From contig JBBRTV010000005.1 of the NCBI GenBank assembly GCA_038243995.1, positions 62,001 to 126,000 of the forward strand: a stretch of 64,000 nt of DNA. Reading direction: 5' to 3'. The first letter of the stretch is position 1, and each line of letters starts with the position of its first letter. A program made the translations under genes and the position numbers. Below the pieces are notes generated by a model. The model was not told where the DNA came from. It was given only the letters and a program-made list of their open reading frames with translations, and searched no databases. Positions 17,805 to 28,358 of the stretch are shown here, piece by piece. Source of the DNA: Scleromatobacter sp038243995. GTDB taxonomy: Bacteria > Pseudomonadota > Gammaproteobacteria > Burkholderiales > Burkholderiaceae_C.

Positions 17805-18704
17805 ATGAAGAACTCCATGTCTCTGGCGCTGACGTCCACGCTGCTCGCCTGTGCACCGTTCGCCCATGCCGCCGGCCACACCCTTGCCAATGCCCGACTC
17901 AGCTTCACCTTCGGTGACACGGCGGTGCACGCGTTCTCCGACGCCGACCGCGTCGACGCCATCACCTGGATCGACTCCGGCAGCGTCCCGCGCAGCAACT
18001 ACGTCGCCAGCGGCGGCCCCTCGCACTGCGGCGATCCGCAGGAATACTTCGGCCAGGCCTACGGCGAGCCGGAGGGCACCTTTCCGCTGATGGTCTTCGG
18101 CGGCGTGGTCGACCAGTGGACGGGCACGACCGCGCTCAAGGGCAAGGCCGCCACGTCGCTCACCGGCTTCTGCGACACGGCGCCGAGCGCGGTGACGAAG
18201 ACGAACTACAAGCTCTCCACGAGCGCCGGGCAGATCAACGAGATCCAGGTGACGCGCAACTTCCTGTTCACCGCGTCGACGCCGGTCTTCAGCGGACACG
18301 GCCTGCGCGCCTACGTGCCGCGCGTGCCCTTGAGCGCCTACCCGAACGTGCTGGTGCCCAACGCGGCCGGAACCGCCGTCAATGCGTTCGGTGCGGGAGG
18401 ATGCGGCGGCGATTGCGAGGTCACCGATTGGAACGGCCGCTGGTTCGCCGACGACGACGGCGCGGGCCACGGCTTGATGGTGATTCGCAGCGCCTCGTCC
18501 GTGGCGCCGGCGCTGCTGGCGATCAACAACGACAGCTTCTCCGCATCGAACCTGACCTCGATCGTGCTGATCCAGCCTGCCGGCGGCTGGAAGGCGCAGG
18601 TCAGCGAGACCGAATACCTGTGCTTCTACGACCCGACGACGTGGACGGCCGCGGCGCGGGCAGCCGGAAAGATGCCCACGGGATGCGCTGGCAAGAAGCC
18701 CTGA
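17805..18704 (+). CDS. Secreted protein of unknown function with six cysteines
   Basis: 299 aa. The start has a clear Sec signal peptide (MKNSMSLALTSTLLACAPFAHA, cleavage after AHA) and an AAGGGA site upstream. I do not recognise the family. The mature chain has six cysteines (SHCGDP, GFCDTA, GGCGGDC, YLCFYD, TGCAGK), an even number that would allow three disulfides. It is rich in beta-type sequence and ends in a Lys-rich tip. It stands alone, 190 bp after the oxidase gene, and converges on parC. A periplasmic or extracellular location is inferred from the signal peptide. Confidence 0.7.
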   Translation: MKNSMSLALTSTLLACAPFAHAAGHTLANARLSFTFGDTAVHAFSDADRVDAITWIDSGSVPRSNYVASGGPSHCGDPQEYFGQAYGEPEGTFPLMVFGGVVDQWTGTTALKGKAATSLTGFCDTAPSAVTKTNYKLSTSAGQINEIQVTRNFLFTASTPVFSGHGLRAYVPRVPLSAYPNVLVPNAAGTAVNAFGAGGCGGDCEVTDWNGRWFADDDGAGHGLMVIRSASSVAPALLAINNDSFSASNLTSIVLIQPAGGWKAQVSETEYLCFYDPTTWTAAARAAGKMPTGCAGKKP

Positions 18705-18864
18705 ACGATAGTCCGGCGCGGCGCGGCGCGTTCCGCAGGAACCGCCTGCCGAGGGCCGGGCCACCCCGACGGGCGACTCCGGCTGGCTCGATCCCTGCGA
18801 CGCGGACCCTCGAGCCCGCGACGGAATCAGGCCGGCCAGGCCTGCTTCGGAAAGACCCGCGGCG

Positions 18865-21195
18865 TCACGACGCGATGACGCGCTGCCCCTTGATCGGGGC
18901 CTCGATCGCCTTGCCCTTGCGCGCGCGCTTGCCCGCGTGCGAAGCGAGCGTCGCGCCCTTGAGGTCTTCCTCCTTCGGCTTGCCGCCGCGACCCGTGCCG
19001 AGCACCCGCACCGCGCCGGCACAGGTCGCCACCGAGACCAGCGGATCCTTCGCGTCGACATCCATCAAGGTCAGGCCCTTGCCGCCGTTGGACTGCAGCT
19101 TCAGCTCGTCGAGCGGGAACACGAGCAGACGACCCGACAGGCTCAGGCAGGCGACCTGCACGTGCGCAGGCTGCAGCAGCACCGGAGGCAGCAGGCGATC
19201 GGCATCGTCGATGCTGAGGAAGCTCTTGCCGCCCTTCTGGCGGCTCGTCATGTCGCCCAGCTTCGCCAGCAACCCGAAACCGCCCGTGTTGGCGAGCAAC
19301 AGCGTGGCGTCGGGTGTTCCGGCGAAGTAATGCAGGGGCTGCGTGCCCGTCTCGAGGTCGATCAGCGTGGTGATCGGCGTGCCGTCGCCGCGCCCGCCAG
19401 GCAGTGCGGCGATCGTCATGGTGTAGACGCGTCCGACGCCGCCCTTGTTGCTGCCGAAGACCAGCAAGGTATCGATGCTGCGACATTCGAATGTGCCGTA
19501 GAGGCCGTCGCCCGACTTGAACGCGAAGGCGCCCGCATCGTGGCCGTGGCCCTTCTGCGCACGCACCCAACCCTTCAGGCTCACGATCACGGTCACCGGT
19601 TCGTCGACCACCTTGACCTCGGCGACCGCGCGCTTGTCGGCCTGGATCAGCGTGCGACGCTCGTCGCCGTGCGTCTTCACGTCGGCCTCGATCTCCTTGA
19701 TCACGGTGCGCTTGAGGGCAGCCGGGCTGGAGATGATGTCTTCGAGCTTCTTCTGGTCGGTGCGCAGGTCGGCGAGATCCTGTTCGATCTTGATGGCCTC
19801 GAGGCGCGCGAGCTGGCGCAGCCGGAGTTCGAGGATGTCCTCGGCCTGGCGATCGCTCAGGCCGAACGCCTCGATCAGCGCGGGCTTGGGCTCGTCGCTG
19901 TTGCGGATGATGGCGATGACCTTGTCGATGTTCAGCAGCACGAGCTGCCGACCTTCGAGGATGTGGATGCGCGCCAGCACGCGATCGAGGCGGTGTTGCG
20001 TGCGCAGGCGCACGGTCTGCTGCCGGAACGCGACCCATTCGACGAGCATTTGCCGCAGGCTCTTCTGCGTCGGGCGACCGTCGCCGCCTATCATCGTCAA
20101 GTTGATCGAGGACGAACTTTCGAGGCTGGTATGCGCGAGCAGGGCGGTGATGAGTTCCTGCGGCTGCACGGTGCGGCTCTTGGGCTCGAACACGAGGCGC
20201 ACCATCGCGTCCTTGTTGGACTCGTCGCGCTGGGTGTCGAGCACCGACAGGATCGTCGACTTGAGCTGGATCTGCTCGGCGCTGAGCGCCTTCTTGCCGG
20301 CCTTGATCTTCGGGTTCGTCAGTTCCTCGATTTCCTCGAGCACGCGCTGGTTGGTCGCGCCGGGTGGCAGTTCGGTGATGACGAGCTGCCACTGGCCGCG
20401 CGCCAGGTCCTCGATCTTCCAGCGCGCACGCACCTTGAGGCTGCCGCGGCCGGTCGCGTAGGCATCGCGGATCTCCGCTTCGCTGCTGATGATCTGCGCA
20501 CCGCCCGGGAAGTCGGGGCCGGGTACCAGCGTGTACAACTCGTCGTCGGTGAGCCGGTCGTCGCGCAGCAGCGCGACCGCGGCGGCGGCGATCTCGCGCA
20601 AGTTGTGGCTCGGGATCTCGGTGGCGAGACCCACGGCGATCCCGCTCGCGCCGTTCATCAGGACGAATGGCAGGCGCGCGGGAAGCAGGCGCGGCTCCAC
20701 GGTGGAACCGTCGTAGTTGGGGATGAACTCGACCGTGCCCTCGTCGATCTCGTCGAGCAGCAGGCGCGCGATCGGCGTCAGTCGCGCCTCGGTGTAGCGC
20801 ATGGCAGCGGCGCCGTCGCCGTCGCGACTGCCGAAGTTGCCCTGGCCGTCCACGAGCGGATAACGCAGGCTGAAGTCTTGCGCCATGCGGACCATCGCGT
20901 CGTACGCGGTCTGGTCGCCGTGCGGATGGAACAGGCCCAGCACGTTGCCGACGACGCGCGCGCTCTTGACCGCCTTGGGCCCGGCCGGCGTGGTGAAGGC
21001 CAGGCCCATGCGGTTCATTTCGTACAGGATGCGGCGCTGGACTGGCTTGCAGCCGTCGGAGACGTCGGGCAGCGCGCGGCCCTTGACGACGCTCAGCGCA
21101 TATTCGAGATAGGCGCGCTCTGCGTAGTGCGCGAGGGTCAGCGAGTCGCTGCCGCCTTCGTCACCGCCGCTGAACGCGAGGGGAGTCTGTTCCAT
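18865..21195 (-). CDS. parC: DNA topoisomerase IV subunit A
   Basis: 776 aa from ATG 21195. The catalytic tyrosine is Tyr134 in AAMRYTEARL, and the QRDR reads LFHPHGDQTAYDAMVRMAQ. The chain ends with the beta-pinwheel C-terminal region of ParC rather than the GyrA-box form. ParC with ParE decatenates daughter chromosomes. A TTG at 21201 is better placed relative to an AAGGA site (7 bases) than the ATG (13 bases), so the protein may start two residues earlier. At the positions matching E. coli ParC Ser80 and Glu84 it has Gln95 and Asp99. It lies downstream of the lytic transglycosylase gene, two genes away from parE. Confidence 0.95.
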   Translation of the reverse strand: MEQTPLAFSGGDEGGSDSLTLAHYAERAYLEYALSVVKGRALPDVSDGCKPVQRRILYEMNRMGLAFTTPAGPKAVKSARVVGNVLGLFHPHGDQTAYDAMVRMAQDFSLRYPLVDGQGNFGSRDGDGAAAMRYTEARLTPIARLLLDEIDEGTVEFIPNYDGSTVEPRLLPARLPFVLMNGASGIAVGLATEIPSHNLREIAAAAVALLRDDRLTDDELYTLVPGPDFPGGAQIISSEAEIRDAYATGRGSLKVRARWKIEDLARGQWQLVITELPPGATNQRVLEEIEELTNPKIKAGKKALSAEQIQLKSTILSVLDTQRDESNKDAMVRLVFEPKSRTVQPQELITALLAHTSLESSSSINLTMIGGDGRPTQKSLRQMLVEWVAFRQQTVRLRTQHRLDRVLARIHILEGRQLVLLNIDKVIAIIRNSDEPKPALIEAFGLSDRQAEDILELRLRQLARLEAIKIEQDLADLRTDQKKLEDIISSPAALKRTVIKEIEADVKTHGDERRTLIQADKRAVAEVKVVDEPVTVIVSLKGWVRAQKGHGHDAGAFAFKSGDGLYGTFECRSIDTLLVFGSNKGGVGRVYTMTIAALPGGRGDGTPITTLIDLETGTQPLHYFAGTPDATLLLANTGGFGLLAKLGDMTSRQKGGKSFLSIDDADRLLPPVLLQPAHVQVACLSLSGRLLVFPLDELKLQSNGGKGLTLMDVDAKDPLVSVATCAGAVRVLGTGRGGKPKEEDLKGATLASHAGKRARKGKAIEAPIKGQRVIAS

Positions 21196-21352
21196 GGTCA
21201 ACCGGGTGTCCTTCGAGCGTCGCGTCCGGGACGACGACGCTTCTCACAATATGAAATCGAAGCGATCAGGCAGGCGACGCCGGCTCAACCGCTGCGAGAC
21301 CCTCCAGTATCGCGGCGCCCGAGCCCGATTCCCCGGGGCGATGACCGCAATT

Positions 21353-22186
21353 TCAGCCGCAGGCCGTCGCGGTGCAGGCAAGGACCTCGACCCGGTGCGC
21401 CTGCCGGGGCAGCTTGCGCTGCAGCAAGGCCCAGTAGAGCTCGAGCACCAGGTGCACATGCGCTTCGGTCTCGGCGATGGCGGGCATGCGCCCGCCGGCC
21501 CGGCGCACGGTGCCCTCGCCAGCGTTCCAGGCGGCCAGTGCGATATCGATGCCGCCGTAACGGCGCGTGAGATCGGCCAGCATGCGGGCGCCGGTCTGGA
21601 TGTTGGTGCGGGCGTCCAGCATGCGTTGCGCAGCCGGTCGCTCGCGCTCCTGCTTCGTGCCGTAGCGGTCGGCGGTGTCGGGCGTCAGCTGCATCAGGCC
21701 GACCGCGCCGCGGGGCGAGACGGCGTGCGCGTTGTAGCCCGATTCGACGGTGATGACGGCCTTCAGCAATTCCTCGTCGACGCCGCTCTGCCGGGCCGCC
21801 TCGTTCAGGAGCGGCTGCATCGCCTTGACGTCGGGCGAGAACTCGAGCCAGGTCAGCAGGCTGTCGGGCGCCTGGGTCTTGCCTAAGACGCGCGGGCCCT
21901 CGGTCTCGCGCAACACCTGCGCGTAGTGGGAATCGACCTGCCGGGTCGCGAAGTGCGCGACACCCGCACCGTCGACGTAGCCCCACAGCACCGGTTGGCC
22001 GCCCACGACGCGCGGCTGCACCAGCGGCAGCACGGGCGCGGCGGGCAATACGGATGGGGCTCGTGCGAGCGCGACCACGCCCCGCGCGTCGGGCGCGCCC
22101 GGCGGCGCCGGGACGACATCGCAGGCCGCCGTGCTCATCGCCAGCACTGCGACCACGCTGGCGGCCAGCCGGAGCGAGCGCATCAT
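21353..22186 (-). CDS. Lytic transglycosylase, predicted lipoprotein
   Basis: 277 aa. MMRSLRLAASVVAVLAMSTAAC is a lipoprotein signal with the cysteine at about 22. The C-terminal half is an SLT (goose-lysozyme-like) domain: the catalytic Glu in VITVESGYNAHAVSPRGAVG, then LMQLTPDTADRYG, NIQTGARMLADL and ALAAWNAGEGTVRR. It cuts the glycan strands of peptidoglycan, probably from the outer membrane inner face. A middle stretch with WGYVDGAGVAHFATRQVD resembles the DUF4124-type segment often attached to these enzymes. The ATG overlaps the GNAT stop by 4 bp, fixing the start. Confidence 0.9.
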   Translation of the reverse strand: MMRSLRLAASVVAVLAMSTAACDVVPAPPGAPDARGVVALARAPSVLPAAPVLPLVQPRVVGGQPVLWGYVDGAGVAHFATRQVDSHYAQVLRETEGPRVLGKTQAPDSLLTWLEFSPDVKAMQPLLNEAARQSGVDEELLKAVITVESGYNAHAVSPRGAVGLMQLTPDTADRYGTKQERERPAAQRMLDARTNIQTGARMLADLTRRYGGIDIALAAWNAGEGTVRRAGGRMPAIAETEAHVHLVLELYWALLQRKLPRQAHRVEVLACTATACG

Positions 22187-22752
22187 GCCGAATGGGCCGC
22201 GAACGGCGTCTCGAGGCCGACGTCCACGCGGGCTCTGTATTCGTGGTCGAGCATGGACATGACGACGAGACTGTCCCAGCCGGCGGTGTCGTCCGCGCCC
22301 AGGCGGACGCTGTCGCGCAGCCGCCCTTCCTCGACGAAGCCCTCGCCGGCGTACAAGTGGAGCGCGCGCGTGTTGCGTGACGTCACGTCCAGCCAGAACC
22401 GGTGTGCATGGAGATCGCGGAACGCCAGGCGTTTCAGCATCCGGACACAGGCTCGCCCCAGGCCGCGACCCGGGGTCTGCAGGACGATGCGCTTGAGCTC
22501 GACCGAGCGCGAAGGGTTGCGACAACCTTGCAGGATCACGAAACCGACGTGGTTCCAGTCGTCGCCGGCCTCCACGATGAAATGCCGCGAGTCCGGGAAG
22601 CGGATGGCGCCCTCGTGCTGCGTGCGCTCCCACGGCGTGATGAACGGCAGGTTCCGGCCGTCCTGCTCGACCGAGACGACGAAATCGAGGTCGGACAGCA
22701 TCGTCGGACGGATCCGAAGGTGAGCGCTCTCGGCAATGTCGATGGGAGGCAT
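22183..22752 (-). CDS. GNAT family N-acetyltransferase
   Basis: 189 aa, a RimJ/RimL-like GNAT fold: LRIRPTMLSDLDFV at the start, VELKRIVLQTPGRGLGRACVR as the acetyl-CoA pyrophosphate loop (motif A), and LDVTSRNTRALHLYAGEGF as motif B. The substrate is unknown. It is coupled to the lytic transglycosylase gene by ATGA overlap and lies between parE and parC on the same strand. The 264 bp upstream to parE hold no recognisable gene. Confidence 0.85.
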   Translation of the reverse strand: MPPIDIAESAHLRIRPTMLSDLDFVVSVEQDGRNLPFITPWERTQHEGAIRFPDSRHFIVEAGDDWNHVGFVILQGCRNPSRSVELKRIVLQTPGRGLGRACVRMLKRLAFRDLHAHRFWLDVTSRNTRALHLYAGEGFVEEGRLRDSVRLGADDTAGWDSLVVMSMLDHEYRARVDVGLETPFAAHSA

Positions 22753-23016
22753 GGCGGCGGGGAAGGGGCGGAGTGGGGACCGGACGTATCGAAACAGGGG
22801 CCGCGGGCTGCGCGATCGGGTCGGCAGGCAAGGCGTTGGATTCTAGGGGACACGATCGCAGAGTCCCGCGGATCCAAAAGCCGGATCAACACCCGGGTTT
22901 CCCCGCGTTTTGGCGCGTCGTGACGCGACGCCGGTACCATCGTTCGGCTCGCCAGGTCAGGGAAAGCCAGACCCGACGCGGCTTGCGAAGTCGGCCGTCG
23001 ATACCGGCCGCGCACT

Positions 23017-25026
<2,010 letters not shown>

Positions 25027-25132
25027 GAGGCGATTCTAGGATTGAACGCGCGCGCCCCCAGGCGGAATATCTGGATAAAAACACAGACTTCGGCGGTTAC
25101 GGGGCTTCCGCGATACCGGTAGAGTCGGGTCA

Positions 25133-26377
25133 ATGACTGCGACTGCCCTCCCCCGCCCCACGCTCTCGCTGAAACAGGTGCTCCTGTGCGGAGCGGCCAT
25201 CGTCACGCTCTCGATGGGCATCCGCCACGGCTTCGGCCTCTGGCTGCAGCCCATGACCATGGCGCGCGGCTGGACACGCGAGAACTTCGCCTTCGCGCTC
25301 GCCGTGCAGAACCTCGCCTGGGGCCTCACCGGGCCGTTCACCGGCATGCTGGCCGACCGTTTCGGCGCGTACCGCATCCTGGTAATAGGCGGCATCCTGT
25401 ATGCGCTGGGTCTGGTGCTGATGGCCATCTCGTCGACCACGCTGGCCTTCCTGGGCAGCGCCGGCCTGCTGATCGGCTTCGCGCAATCGGGCACCACGTA
25501 CGCCGTGATCTACGGGGTCATCAGCCGCAATGTCGCCCCCGACAAGCGCTCCTGGGCGATGGGCGTCGCAGCCGCCGCCGGCTCGTTCGGCCAGTTCCTC
25601 ATGGTCTCCATCGACGGGCGGCTGATCGGCCACATCGGCTGGCAGAACGCGCTCTTCGTGCTCGCCTGCGCCGCGCTGGCGATCCTGCCACTCGCGAGCG
25701 GCCTGCGCGAAGCGCCCCGCCAGGCGCACGGCACGCACGACGAGCAAGGCATCCTGGCCGCCATGCGGGAGGCATTCGCCTACCCCAGCTTCCTGCTGCT
25801 GACCGCCGGCTACTTCGTCTGCGGCTTCCAGGTCGTCTTCATCGGCGTCCACCTGCCCAGCTACCTGAAAGACAAGGGACTGTCGCCGGACGTCGCGACG
25901 ACCGCGCTCGCGCTGATCGGCCTGTTCAACGTGTTCGGCACCTACACGGCCGGCTCGCTCGGCCAGCGCATCGCCAAGCGCTACGTGTTGTGCGGAATCT
26001 ACCTGCTGCGGGCGCTCACCATCCTGGCGTTCATCTCCGTGCCGGTCACCGCCACCAGCGTCTACGTCTTCTCAGCGACGATCGGCTTCCTGTGGCTCTC
26101 GACCGTCCCGCCCACGAACGCGATCGTGGCGCAGGTGTTCGGCGTGAAGCACATGTCCATGCTGGGCGGCTTCGTTTTCCTGAGTCACCAGGTCGGCTCC
26201 TTCCTCGGCGTCTGGCTGGGCGGCCGCCTGTATGACGCGACCGGCAGCTACGACGTGGTCTGGTGGATCGCCGTCGGACTCGGCCTTCTCGCCGCGCTCG
26301 TCAACCTGCCGGTGCGCGAGACCCCGATCGTTCGCGCGCCGCTGGCCGCCATCCCGGCGCTGTCGGAGCATCCATGA
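25133..26377 (+). CDS. MFS transporter
   Basis: 414 aa, about 12 membrane segments. The loop after TM2 has GMLADRFGAYRILV, the major facilitator signature (G-x-x-x-D-R-x-G). Other family marks are GIRHGFGLWLQPM in TM1 and GVISRNVAPDKRSWAMGVAAA in the TM4/5 region, a pattern close to CynX/oxalate-formate-type exporters and monocarboxylate carriers. The substrate cannot be told. It is divergent from parE with 106 bp between. Its stop overlaps the start of the small gene that follows. Confidence 0.88.
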   Translation: MTATALPRPTLSLKQVLLCGAAIVTLSMGIRHGFGLWLQPMTMARGWTRENFAFALAVQNLAWGLTGPFTGMLADRFGAYRILVIGGILYALGLVLMAISSTTLAFLGSAGLLIGFAQSGTTYAVIYGVISRNVAPDKRSWAMGVAAAAGSFGQFLMVSIDGRLIGHIGWQNALFVLACAALAILPLASGLREAPRQAHGTHDEQGILAAMREAFAYPSFLLLTAGYFVCGFQVVFIGVHLPSYLKDKGLSPDVATTALALIGLFNVFGTYTAGSLGQRIAKRYVLCGIYLLRALTILAFISVPVTATSVYVFSATIGFLWLSTVPPTNAIVAQVFGVKHMSMLGGFVFLSHQVGSFLGVWLGGRLYDATGSYDVVWWIAVGLGLLAALVNLPVRETPIVRAPLAAIPALSEHP

Positions 26378-26604
26378 AGATCCAGCACATGAGCATGGCG
26401 CCGCCGGCCCTCGAAGACGCCGGCGACCGGGATGCCCCGGCCAAGTCGGGGCGTCGCCCGCGCGCCCGGCGAGCACTCGCACGCGTGCTGGTGCGCGTGG
26501 CCGCCTGGGCCGCGGCGCTGCTGGTGCTGGCCGTCGTGTTCCTGTCGTATCGCAGTCCGGATCTGATGTTCACGCTCGCCACGCAGGTCTGGGGTTGCTT
26601 CTGA
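26374..26604 (+). CDS. Small single-pass membrane protein, unknown function
   Basis: 76 aa. The ATG overlaps the MFS stop (ATGA), and its own TGA overlaps the methyltransferase ATG (TGATG), so it is held between two coupled genes; this is the main support for it being real. The first 45 residues are charged (GRRPRARRALARVLVR). One membrane segment, VAAWAAALLVLAVVFLSY, follows, and then a short tail. No family recognised. Confidence 0.6.
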   Translation: MKIQHMSMAPPALEDAGDRDAPAKSGRRPRARRALARVLVRVAAWAAALLVLAVVFLSYRSPDLMFTLATQVWGCF

Positions 26605-27227
26605 TGACTGCAGTCGCCCTGGTGCCGTCAACGACGCCGGCGTCGCCTTCGGACTGGGTGGTGCGCTGGGCGCCGTTGCTGCCCGCGCATGCCGCCGTGC
26701 TCGATGTCGCCTGCGGACACGGACGTCACGTTCACTGGCTCGCCGACGCGGGGCACCGCGTCACCGCGATCGATCGCGATCCCGCCCTCCTCGCGCCGTT
26801 GAGCGCCCGGGCGCGCGCCGTCGCGGCCGATCTCGAGTCGGCCGCGTGGCCGCTGCCCGGCGAAGAGTTCGACGCCGTGCTGGTGACCAACTACCTGTGG
26901 CGACCTCTCATCCCCGACCTGCTGGCGGCAGTCGCGCAGGGGGGCTTGCTGATTTACGAAACCTTTGCATTGGCCCAGGCCACGCTCGGACGCCCGCGGC
27001 GCCCCGAATTCCTGCTTCAGCCGGACGAATTGCTCGCCGTGCTTCAGGCGGCGCCGTCCCCCGGTGAAACGCGCGTTCCGCCCTCTGGAATGTGGCATGT
27101 GATCGCGTTCGAGCAAGGGCGCCTGCCCGCCCGCGGCGACGTGCCCGAGCGCGAGGTCCAGCGCATCGTCGCGCGTCGCGGCGGGGCATCGCCCGCCGTG
27201 CCCGACATGCTGGTCCCGGCGGGCTAA
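26604..27227 (+). CDS. Class I SAM-dependent methyltransferase
   Basis: 207 aa. Motif I is VLDVACGHGRHVHWLADAGH at about 32-51, followed by VTAIDRDPALL (motif II acidic residue) and FDAVLVTNYLWRPLIPDLL (motif IV region). It lacks an obvious substrate domain, so the acceptor is unknown; small-molecule methylation of the TehB/UbiE-like type is possible. It is translationally coupled to the small membrane protein. Its last codons contain the likely dapA promoter. Confidence 0.82.
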   Translation: MTAVALVPSTTPASPSDWVVRWAPLLPAHAAVLDVACGHGRHVHWLADAGHRVTAIDRDPALLAPLSARARAVAADLESAAWPLPGEEFDAVLVTNYLWRPLIPDLLAAVAQGGLLIYETFALAQATLGRPRRPEFLLQPDELLAVLQAAPSPGETRVPPSGMWHVIAFEQGRLPARGDVPEREVQRIVARRGGASPAVPDMLVPAG

Positions 27228-27230
27228 AAT
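27202..27230 (+). promoter_or_regulatory. Predicted sigma70 promoter for dapA-bamC
   Basis: CCGACA (27202-27207), a 17-base spacer and TAAAAT (27225-27230) match the -35/-10 consensus at 4 and 5 of 6 positions. It sits in the end of the methyltransferase gene, about 130 bp before the dapA ATG. Confidence 0.5.
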
Positions 27231-27358
27231 CGTCGGATTCCCTGCGGCATCGCGCAAGCAGGCGATGGCGGCGCGCGGACACCTACAGACACCCCGCAAA
27301 CACCCCGCGAGCCGCGGCGCGTCCGGCGCGGCGGCATCAAGACACCCAAGGAACCTGA

Positions 27359-28240
27359 ATGGAACGAATAGTCGGCAGCCTCGTGGCGCTCGTGACCCCG
27401 ATGCAGGAAGACGGCAGCGTCGACTATCCGGCGTTGCGCGCGCTGGTCGACTGGCATATCGCGGAAGGCACCGACTGCATCGTCGCGGTCGGCACCACCG
27501 GCGAGTCAGCGACGGTCAGCGTCGAGGAACACGGAGAAGTGATCCGCGTCTGCGTCGAACATGCCGCGGGCCGCATTCCCATCATGGCCGGCGCTGGCGC
27601 CAATTCGACGCACGAAGCGGTCGAACTGTCGAAGCACGCGAAGAAGGTCGGCGCTACCTGCACGCTGCAGGTCGTGCCTTACTACAACAAGCCGTCCCAG
27701 GAAGGCCTGTACCGGCACTTCACCAGGATTGCCGAGTCGGTGGATATACCGCTGGTGCTCTACAACGTGCCGGGACGCACGGTCGCCGACCTGCAGCACG
27801 ATACGGTGATGCGGCTCTCGCAGGTGCCGGGCATCGTCGGCATCAAGGAAGCGACCGGCAGCATCGAACGCGCGTGCTGGCTGCTGCGCAGCGTCCCCAA
27901 GACCTTCTCCGTCTATTCGGGCGACGACAGCACGGCGGTCGCCATGATGCTCCTGGGCGGCCACGGCAACATCAGCGTCACCGCCAACGTCGCGCCGCGC
28001 GAGATGCACGAACTGTGCGACGCTGCGCTGGCAGGCGATGTGCGCCGCGCCACCGAGCTCCACATGAAGCTGCTCCCGCTGCACCGCACCCTTTTCTGCG
28101 AACCCAGCCCGGCGCCGGCCAAGTGGGCGCTGTCCCGCATGGGTCGCTGCCTGCCGACGTTGCGACTGCCGCTCGTCGAGATGACGGCTGCCGGCCGTGC
28201 CACGGTCGACGCCGCACTGGCCGAATGCGGCATCGCCTGA
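27359..28240 (+). CDS. dapA: 4-hydroxy-tetrahydrodipicolinate synthase
   Basis: 293 aa. It condenses pyruvate with aspartate semialdehyde in the lysine/diaminopimelate pathway. Key residues: GTTGES at 45-50 (pyruvate binding), Tyr135 in VLYNVPGR, and the Schiff-base Lys163 in GIKEATGS. PYYNKPSQEGLY at about 108-119 completes the active site. A strong AAGGA site stands 6 bases before the ATG. As in E. coli, the next gene is bamC (nlpB/dapX). Length is typical. Confidence 0.97.
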   Translation: MERIVGSLVALVTPMQEDGSVDYPALRALVDWHIAEGTDCIVAVGTTGESATVSVEEHGEVIRVCVEHAAGRIPIMAGAGANSTHEAVELSKHAKKVGATCTLQVVPYYNKPSQEGLYRHFTRIAESVDIPLVLYNVPGRTVADLQHDTVMRLSQVPGIVGIKEATGSIERACWLLRSVPKTFSVYSGDDSTAVAMMLLGGHGNISVTANVAPREMHELCDAALAGDVRRATELHMKLLPLHRTLFCEPSPAPAKWALSRMGRCLPTLRLPLVEMTAAGRATVDAALAECGIA

Positions 28241-28358
28241 CGACGACTCGCGCGACGGAGGACTGCGGTTTCCGGCGTCGCGCGAAGCCTGCCCCGACCT
28301 GAACGCGTCCTCTGCGACAATCCCCGGCCCGTACCCTTCGGGCCTGAACTCGACCTGA

